Assembly: GCF_004634245.1 (NCBI RefSeq)
Contig: NZ_SJTF01000013.1
Span: 62,001 to 126,000, forward strand
Origin: Flavobacterium foetidum
GTDB taxonomy: Bacteria; Bacteroidota; Bacteroidia; Flavobacteriales; Flavobacteriaceae
DNA length: 64,000 nt
Direction of reading: 5' to 3'
Below, piece after piece: positions 57,767-64,000 of the stretch. The position numbers and the translations under genes were made by a program. Below the pieces are notes generated by a model. The model made no database searches. It had not been told where the DNA came from and saw only the letters and a list, made by a program, of their open reading frames with translations. Numbering within the stretch: the first letter of the stretch is position 1; each line of letters begins with the position of its first letter.

Positions 57767-58150
57767 TTATATTCTGTCGATCTGCTTCTTGAATGCGATG
57801 GCAGAAAAAACTGCTGCTATTGCACCAAGCGCATTTGCCAGTACATCTGTTACATCTGATGCCCGTGAAACGGTAAAAATACTCTGCAGGATTTCGATTG
57901 TTATTCCGAAGAAAACAGAAAAGATAAACGAAACCAAATAAGCTTTGTAGTCGTCTGCCTCTTTTCCTTTAAGTTCTTTCTTGAAAAATAAAATCCATGA
58001 AATAGTAAATCCGAAATGAAAACAGAAATGTACAATTTTGTCAATACTGGGAAAATTTACCGCAGGAATGTTACTTGAATCTGTAAGACAAAAATAAGTA
58101 ATGATTCCTGAGCAGATAATCGCCCAGATTAATAACAATTGTTTAGGCAC
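57767..58150 (-). CDS. VanZ family membrane protein
   Basis: A 127-residue protein with four helices: LLLIWAIICSGIITYFCLTDSS, VHFCFHFGFTISWILFFKKEL, AYLVSFIFSVFFGITIEILQSIFTV and VLANALGAIAAVFSAIAFK. The KIVHFCFHFGF and EILQSIFTVSRASDVTDVLANALGA motifs mark the VanZ-like fold. VanZ itself confers low-level teicoplanin resistance, but chromosomal members have no settled role. It overlaps gcvH by 8 bp and is probably translated with it. A terminator follows. Confidence 0.9.
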   Translation of the reverse strand: MPKQLLLIWAIICSGIITYFCLTDSSNIPAVNFPSIDKIVHFCFHFGFTISWILFFKKELKGKEADDYKAYLVSFIFSVFFGITIEILQSIFTVSRASDVTDVLANALGAIAAVFSAIAFKKQIDRI

Positions 58151-58523
58151 CGATTAGTTCTTTATAAGCTTGGTCAGACAATAAGGCATCTATTTCTGAA
58201 GCATCAGAAATTTTCACTTTAATCATCCATCCTGCACCGTAAGGATCAGAATTTACAGTTTCAGGCGCACTTTCAAGTCCTTCATTAAATTCGATAATTT
58301 CACCTGATAATGGCAAAAATAAATCCGAAACTGTTTTTACAGCTTCTACCGTACCAAAAACCTCATCTTTTGCAAGTGTTTGATCTAAAGTTTCTACTTC
58401 AACATACACGATATCTCCTAACTCTTTTTGTGCAAAATGAGTAATTCCTACAGTTGCAATGTCTCCATCGATGCTAACCCATTCGTGATCTTTTGTGTAC
58501 TTTAAATTTGCTGGTATACTCAT
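58143..58523 (-). CDS. gcvH: Glycine cleavage system H protein
   Basis: A 126-residue lipoyl carrier that shuttles the methylamine group between the P, T and L proteins. The lipoylated Lys is K63 in GTVEAVKTVSDLFLPL. The start MSIPANLKYTKDHEWVSIDG and the end ADPYGAGWM-like NSDPYGAGWMIKVKISD are standard. Cytoplasmic. The other glycine cleavage genes are not in the window. It lies downstream of sprA and upstream of vanZ in the same direction. Confidence 0.96.
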   Translation of the reverse strand: MSIPANLKYTKDHEWVSIDGDIATVGITHFAQKELGDIVYVEVETLDQTLAKDEVFGTVEAVKTVSDLFLPLSGEIIEFNEGLESAPETVNSDPYGAGWMIKVKISDASEIDALLSDQAYKELIGA

Positions 58524-58608
58524 AATAGTATGTTTGAAAATTGATTATTTAAAATTTATGCCACAAATGTAATAATCTTCTAATAAATTCTAGTTTAGAA
58601 ACTAAAAT

Positions 58609-61600
58609 TTAATTTCCGAAATTATAACGAAGCGTGAAGCCTGATCTGATATTCGTCAACGGAAAAGAAGTCGAAATAACTGCTTTTGAAAACGAATGAT
58701 CGTAATAAAATATTGCGGTCAGATTTTTACTGAAAGAATAATCGGCAGTCACTTTTAAAGTCCAGATATTCTGTCCTGCCGCCAGCTGATTATTGTCGTA
58801 ATCTAAATAACGCACCAAGGTTTCATTATTTCTAAATGAAAAATCTGCCTTGATATTGATGTCGCTTTTTATTATTCCAGTCGGATTATCTGCGAGTCTA
58901 GATGAGAAAATGACATCTTTAAATCGGTATCCTAAACCTACCACATATTCCATCCCTTTTACTTCTGTAAGCAGATTGTTGTCAAAACTCATAGATAAGG
59001 CACGGTCTTTCTTAATTTCAGTAAGCAGTCGAAGTGAACTTTTCAACTCAAAATCAACACGGATAAGCGGACTAAACTGCTCCACCAAATTGACATTTGA
59101 CATTACCGTTTTGTTATAGAAATTGGTATTTACATCTTGTCCGTTTGGTGTCTCAAAATAATCAAAGTTAGATCTAAATTGATTAATCGTATAAGAAGAC
59201 CTGTAATTATGCTGTAAAGAAAATCGTTTAAATTTATCCTTAAAGTATTTGTAGCGCATCAAACCGTTATACTTAACTGTCCAGTTCGGAATCGGGAAAC
59301 TCCTAAAAATATCTGTCGACGCGCTAGAAGCATTTGAGCCTGTATAGGCAGCCAAAAACGAAGGCAATAAAACAGCTTGATTGCTTTTTGTAAAACCTAT
59401 CGGATAACCAACATTAGAAACATATATTTTGTAATTCGGATCTGTTTCTGCCGGAATAGGATTATCAGCATCTCCATATCTCGGGATTGGCCCTCCTCCA
59501 TAATGCGCTTCTGCCAGACGATTTGCAATAATCAAACGGTTATTTCTAAAATCGTCAAAAGCTGCAGATTGTGTCTCTGTACTGGTCGAAAAAGCTGTTT
59601 TAATCATTACGGTTGAAATAGAAAACATTCCATATGTATATGGCGACAACGGTGTATAATCTAATACACCCGTTTGTGGATTTTCGATAACACTATACTG
59701 CTCCGAGGTATTATCAGAATACGAACGATCCATTGCCAAATCTATTTTTAAATCTGGGAATAAGTCTACATTGGCAGTAATCTTTAAAAGTTTGTTTCTT
59801 ACCTGCGTAAAGTTTTGGTTAAAATCCTGATAATCTGTAAGCCATCCATTTTTTGCCGCTTCATAACGAATATCATCCTGACTTCCGAATACAAACCCTA
59901 AACTTGGCTTAGAAGTTCCAAAGAAACCAACACCTGGCGTATAACCTGGCAAGACAGTTCCGTTGTTTTCGGTATAATTAACTTGAACGGTTTTAAGACT
60001 CGTGAGTACACCGATTAAACCGTCATAAAACGGACTGCTGCTTACGGTTGGTTTTGCATTGTTTACTACTTTTTCACCCGGTTTAGGTGGTCCTGCAGGC
60101 TTTGCTTTGGCCATTTTTTTAGCTCCAGGCACCAAACCTAAATATTTATACAGCGTATTCATATTCAAAGTAGTGGTAAAAACATTCGAATTGGCATTCT
60201 GAATCGTGTTTCCTAAATTCCAAACTTTTCCGTTTTCTTCAAACTCAGAAAATGCAGTCGAAGCTCTCTGCCAGTTGTAATCTGCCGTATAAGAATAATT
60301 AGCTTTTACAAAACCAAAAATCGGAATTTTATTAATCGGAATATCATAATTCAACACCAATTGCTGCGTGTGCTGATTTGGCGTACCAATATCAAAATAG
60401 TCATCCCAGATATTAAAATTCTCTTTAGGAGTATTATCATCATTAAGGAAGTTCCTAACAATATTGTTGGACGCGGCTGTATAATTTAGTTTTAAAGACT
60501 TTGTCAGGTTAAAACCAAAACCGTATTGGTAATTAAAAGCAAAATTTCTTCTATAAAGCGGGTCAATTTCCAGCCCAGGAACATCATCAACCTGTCTGTA
60601 TTGCTGACGGTTGCTTTGTCTTAAGATATTTGAGTTGAATGAAATATTAGAAGGCAAATAATTGAAATTAAAATCGCTCAAAATTTTCCAATATTCACTG
60701 GCTTTCATGAATTTGGTTTTCTTAAAAGGCGTCACTTCTTTCGCCTGGAAAGTATAAGCATAATTTACAGCGGTATTAGATTGCTCGTCCTCATAATCTT
60801 CAACTTCATAATCGTGTCTTTCAACCTGATTGTAGGATTGTGAGAAAGTAAAGTTCTCTACATCATAAATATGAGGTTTCTGCTCAGGTGCTCTGTCTTT
60901 TCGCACCCCAATAAAATTAATGCTTTTACGCTTAGTATAATCTACGGCGCGAGTTCTGATGTTTTCTTTTTCTCTTTCGTTTGTAGTTTCTTTTAGCAAC
61001 TGATCCAATTTAATATCCTGATTAAAAGGATCGTATTCTGGAGTAATTACTTCTTCGCCGATTGCATAATTAAAAGGCAGGTTGATTCCCCATTTTACAG
61101 GCATCAATTTTCCTAGATTAAAGTTGGTTACAATATTATATTGCTGAATATCTTCACGATCTCTTTCATTGGCTCCTTGTTCTAGCGAACCAAATCCGAT
61201 TGTGCTCTTTTTACCTGAAGCCGAAAGTGTTGCAAAATCAGCCATATTGGTGTCAATATTCAATAAAGCGGCCATACCTCCTTTATTTTCCATGTCGGCA
61301 AGACGAAGTTCGTTAAACCAAACTTCTCCTTTAATATCTTTATGATCTGCCGCATTTTTTACTCCGACCATTAAATTTCGTACCAAACCAAAATTTGGAT
61401 TTCCTTTAATACCTAGTCTTAACCTGCTATTACCATCACGCATTGAAATATCTCCTTCGATACTCGAATCATTATCTGGATAATAAATTCCGTTTACATC
61501 ACGCAGATTCGAATTGGGATCGATACTCATCGCTTTGATTTTCATCCTTGTCAATAAATCTAAGGCCAGATCAATATTGTTGTCGTCCATCCAAACCTGA

Positions 61601-64000
61601 TCTGGACTAATGGTGCATGAACCACCAGTTCGGGTTACTTTTAAAGGAATCTCGACTTGATAGAAATTTTGTGTGAAGTCATTACCAAAACGAATAAATC
61701 CAATCATTTCATCATCTGCCAGTGTGCTTTCATTTGGAAGTGATTCTGCGTGAAGGAACATTTTTAGTTTCTTGTATTGGCGCATATCAACACTTACATT
61801 CTTGAATACAGCTCTCGAATCTTGATACTGCAAACCTGAACCTCCAATACGAAGCGCCAAAGATTGCTCGTTCTGGTTGATGATAGTGTTGTTATTATAA
61901 AGTTGCTCTCTTTGCACTCCTGGAGGCATAACATAATTTACAGGACATTTTGTACCATTTTCCTGAATGTTAACTGCGGCTACATCAAATTCTACACCAT
62001 CATCGTCTGGAGTCGGATCGTTTGCATCTAAAGTACCCGTGTATCTTCTCCACTCCCCACGAACCAAATCTAAAGCTCCAAAACGAACTGTTACTTGGTC
62101 ATTAAATCCGGTCATGAACATACGCATGAAACGAATAGATCTAAAATCGGTTATATTTCCGATCGTATTTTGTGGCTGCGAAACCGGAATTTTAAACTGG
62201 ATCCATCTTGCATTGGTGGTGCTTCCGTTTGGAAGATCGACAGTCGTTGGACGAACATCTGTAACATATTTATCACCTACATCCATTCCTGGTTTGATAT
62301 CAATACTGTACTCATAGTAAGCATTGATTGTGTTCATTGTGTTATCTCGGTTAATATCCTCTACATCAGGCAAAGTAGTCGAACCTCGATTCGGATCATC
62401 AACACTTACGGCTGAGTTTCCTTCTACCCCATTGTATTTTTTATAACGGTTTAAGACACCTCCGTCTGTATTGAGATAATAGGTGTAATCGTCTGCCGCT
62501 GGATCGGCCTCATTTGCATAATTGGTATAAACAGCACCTTCTCGTGAGTTTGGAAGCCCATCTAGACCAACGTCTTGGTTTCTGCGATTTTCTGGATTTG
62601 TATCAAAAGCATAAATAAGCGACTGAGAAGCTGGAACATCTCCCCAAATCGGTTGCGGATTTACCATTATCTGATCTGGCCCCAAACCATTTTCGTACTG
62701 CTTTCTTCCGTCTTTTAAAACGTCTTCTGATACCTCTCCTAAATTGAAATAAATTTTACCAGTGTTGTTCGTTGCTGCTTGACCATTTCCAACATACGGG
62801 TCAAGTACCCAAAACTGAATGTACTCAACATTTCCCTGCTCAAAGTTGGTCGAATTTAAAGCACGCATGATTCCGCCGAAATTGCTCGCTGGATCACTGC
62901 TGCCAAAAGTTGGGTTATTATTATAAGGCCCCCTGTCTGAAGGATAATAAGTAAGATCCAAAGTATTGATAACCTGTATTTGTCCTTGGGCAATATCTGT
63001 ATTCGGATAAAGTTCACGGCTGTAAACTCTTCTGGTACTGTTTAATGAAAGATCATCGTTTGAAATTCCTGAAGGCTTAGATGCATAGAAAACTGGATCA
63101 ATAGTGTACCAAGCTAGTTTCGCACGTTTGTAACCGTATTCTAAAGTATTAGAATTAGCATTAAAAGTGTTGTCGTTTATTGAATTTATAAATGGCGTTG
63201 AAGATAAACTCCAAGCATAAGCAGATCTCATGTCTATTGTAGTCTGAGAACCTTCGAAGTCATCTACATAAATGGTAGCTTCTCCTTCAAAATCACTTGC
63301 TTTTGGTGCATCTGGTTTTAAGAAAGCAACCTCTCCCCTAATAGAAAGGTTCGAAGGAACATCTGTATCAACGTTTGGCAATTTGTTTGCTAATCTGGTT
63401 AAAAAAGGAACTTCTGTAGAATAGTTTCCGTTAAATCCAAAGATGGTATTGTTAACAGATTCCTGCCCATAACTTGATTTTTGGGTAAAAGGACGTTCCG
63501 TCATTTTCAAATATGTTCCTCCTAATACAAATTTATCCGAAATTTTATGTTCGACATTAACTCCCATAAATCTTCTGGTTTGCTGGCCGAAAATGGAATT
63601 ATTTTCTAATGAAACCTCAATGGGAGTATTTGACGCCTGAAGAGAAGGATCTAGAATCTGGACTCTTCCTAATTGATAATCTACGCTGTAATCTATTCCT
63701 TCAACCAATCTTCTTCCTGCGGCCATAACCACAACAGATCCCTGCGGAACATTGAAAGCTCCAATCGGAATACCATTACTTCCTGAAGATTTGTATTTTC
63801 CTCTTAATAAGAACTTATTTTTATCACTGTCCTGCAAAGCTCCCGCCTGTGTGTTTCGGTACATATTCCTAAACACATATTTTCGCTGATTCGGGTTATA
63901 AGTAGTCGGGTCATTGTAATTCTCTCCGTTGCCATTATTTAATTTTCTAAATAAAAGCTCTCCGAAAGGCTCTTTTGTGGTAAAAATAATTCGGGCATTT
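58609..64000 (-). CDS. sprA: Type IX secretion translocon SprA/Sov, partial (N-terminus beyond the window)
   Basis: At least 1,796 residues are visible, open to the window edge at 64000, so the start is missing. The frame from 63877 upward (NARIIFTTKEPFGELLFRKL and on) has no stop, so the first in-window GTG near 63876 is not the start. Motifs include DFEGEATIYVDDFEGSQTTIDMRSAYAWSL, the closing barrel with repeated FNYQYGFGFNL-type strands and the terminal Phe (FTLRYNFGN end). SprA/Sov is the giant outer-membrane channel of the type IX secretion system, about 2,400 residues. It is in the gene order sprA-gcvH-vanZ-deoC-remB known from F. johnsoniae. Confidence 0.93.
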   Translation of the reverse strand, partial: NARIIFTTKEPFGELLFRKLNNGNGENYNDPTTYNPNQRKYVFRNMYRNTQAGALQDSDKNKFLLRGKYKSSGSNGIPIGAFNVPQGSVVVMAAGRRLVEGIDYSVDYQLGRVQILDPSLQASNTPIEVSLENNSIFGQQTRRFMGVNVEHKISDKFVLGGTYLKMTERPFTQKSSYGQESVNNTIFGFNGNYSTEVPFLTRLANKLPNVDTDVPSNLSIRGEVAFLKPDAPKASDFEGEATIYVDDFEGSQTTIDMRSAYAWSLSSTPFINSINDNTFNANSNTLEYGYKRAKLAWYTIDPVFYASKPSGISNDDLSLNSTRRVYSRELYPNTDIAQGQIQVINTLDLTYYPSDRGPYNNNPTFGSSDPASNFGGIMRALNSTNFEQGNVEYIQFWVLDPYVGNGQAATNNTGKIYFNLGEVSEDVLKDGRKQYENGLGPDQIMVNPQPIWGDVPASQSLIYAFDTNPENRRNQDVGLDGLPNSREGAVYTNYANEADPAADDYTYYLNTDGGVLNRYKKYNGVEGNSAVSVDDPNRGSTTLPDVEDINRDNTMNTINAYYEYSIDIKPGMDVGDKYVTDVRPTTVDLPNGSTTNARWIQFKIPVSQPQNTIGNITDFRSIRFMRMFMTGFNDQVTVRFGALDLVRGEWRRYTGTLDANDPTPDDDGVEFDVAAVNIQENGTKCPVNYVMPPGVQREQLYNNNTIINQNEQSLALRIGGSGLQYQDSRAVFKNVSVDMRQYKKLKMFLHAESLPNESTLADDEMIGFIRFGNDFTQNFYQVEIPLKVTRTGGSCTISPDQVWMDDNNIDLALDLLTRMKIKAMSIDPNSNLRDVNGIYYPDNDSSIEGDISMRDGNSRLRLGIKGNPNFGLVRNLMVGVKNAADHKDIKGEVWFNELRLADMENKGGMAALLNIDTNMADFATLSASGKKSTIGFGSLEQGANERDREDIQQYNIVTNFNLGKLMPVKWGINLPFNYAIGEEVITPEYDPFNQDIKLDQLLKETTNEREKENIRTRAVDYTKRKSINFIGVRKDRAPEQKPHIYDVENFTFSQSYNQVERHDYEVEDYEDEQSNTAVNYAYTFQAKEVTPFKKTKFMKASEYWKILSDFNFNYLPSNISFNSNILRQSNRQQYRQVDDVPGLEIDPLYRRNFAFNYQYGFGFNLTKSLKLNYTAASNNIVRNFLNDDNTPKENFNIWDDYFDIGTPNQHTQQLVLNYDIPINKIPIFGFVKANYSYTADYNWQRASTAFSEFEENGKVWNLGNTIQNANSNVFTTTLNMNTLYKYLGLVPGAKKMAKAKPAGPPKPGEKVVNNAKPTVSSSPFYDGLIGVLTSLKTVQVNYTENNGTVLPGYTPGVGFFGTSKPSLGFVFGSQDDIRYEAAKNGWLTDYQDFNQNFTQVRNKLLKITANVDLFPDLKIDLAMDRSYSDNTSEQYSVIENPQTGVLDYTPLSPYTYGMFSISTVMIKTAFSTSTETQSAAFDDFRNNRLIIANRLAEAHYGGGPIPRYGDADNPIPAETDPNYKIYVSNVGYPIGFTKSNQAVLLPSFLAAYTGSNASSASTDIFRSFPIPNWTVKYNGLMRYKYFKDKFKRFSLQHNYRSSYTINQFRSNFDYFETPNGQDVNTNFYNKTVMSNVNLVEQFSPLIRVDFELKSSLRLLTEIKKDRALSMSFDNNLLTEVKGMEYVVGLGYRFKDVIFSSRLADNPTGIIKSDINIKADFSFRNNETLVRYLDYDNNQLAAGQNIWTLKVTADYSFSKNLTAIFYYDHSFSKAVISTSFPLTNIRSGFTLRYNFGN

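Noticed and set aside
63874..63876. GTG as the start of SprA
   Set aside because: The same frame continues without a stop to the window edge with SprA-like coding sequence, so the true start lies outside.
1..64000. tRNA, rRNA, insertion sequences
   Set aside because: I saw no cloverleaf-like tRNA with a CCA end, no rRNA segment and no transposase-like frame; a covariance search would be the decisive test.

Overview
This window is a piece of a Bacteroidota chromosome, most likely a Flavobacterium close to F. johnsoniae. It is AT-rich, Shine-Dalgarno-like sites are rare, and many promoters fit the Bacteroidota -7 element TAnnTTTG. Lineage markers include DUF4249, DUF4270, DUF4403, DUF4907 and DUF6089 proteins, a PorP/SprF protein, the gliding protein RemB and the type IX secretion translocon SprA. 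The order sprA - gcvH - vanZ - deoC - remB is the one I remember from F. johnsoniae. I see no rRNA, tRNA, CRISPR array, prophage or insertion sequence. This is mostly core chromosome with a few accessory islands.

Layout. 1-8.3 kb: GH3-like enzyme, serB, a cluster of small VOC and SRPBCC proteins next to a GlxA-type AraC regulator, a lipoprotein L,D-transpeptidase, and repeat-rich gaps. 8.3-12.1 kb: the protein quality-control set tig, clpP, clpX, all on the minus strand. 12.1-18.6 kb: membrane and hypothetical proteins, an alpha/beta hydrolase, an orphan lipoprotein, and a DUF4249/TonB-dependent receptor pair. 18.7-27.9 kb: pdxJ, then a plus-strand run of CBS protein, nadK, DUF6089, uppS, bamA, two ompH/skp genes and murI, which is a cell-envelope biogenesis block. 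27.9-30.5 kb: FadL-like protein and DUF4270 lipoprotein.

30.7-35.5 kb: a plus-strand array of outer-membrane protein, Kelch lipoprotein, DUF4907 lipoprotein, LytS-type histidine kinase, lipoprotein-type intradiol dioxygenase and LytTR response regulator. This is the best candidate for an uncharacterised surface-sensing unit. 35.6-39.7 kb: gamma-carbonic anhydrase, PorP/SprF, a Nfu protein with a duplicated N-domain, an amphipathic acidic protein and a mechanosensitive channel. 39.7-47.8 kb: a minus-strand run encoding a MacAB-TolC-like exporter with two adaptors, a small membrane protein and tsaB. 48.0-54.6 kb: DUF4403 lipoprotein, then cytochrome oxidase accessory genes (97-aa CxxC protein, DUF420, SCO, a cysteine-less SCO-like protein) and caa3/aa3-type oxidase subunits IV, III, III plus heme o synthase. 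Subunits I and II are not in the window. 54.8-64.0 kb: remB, deoC, vanZ, gcvH and sprA, which runs off the right edge.

Noncoding content is notable. There are a 30-bp perfect inverted repeat, a 10-bp-period repeat, a composite element bounded by 18-bp direct repeats exactly 100 bp apart, several strong hairpin terminators, and a terminator-like hairpin between the mscS promoter and its start. I found no clearly novel defence or mobile system. All calls rest on reading the sequence and on remembered family features; no database search was run.
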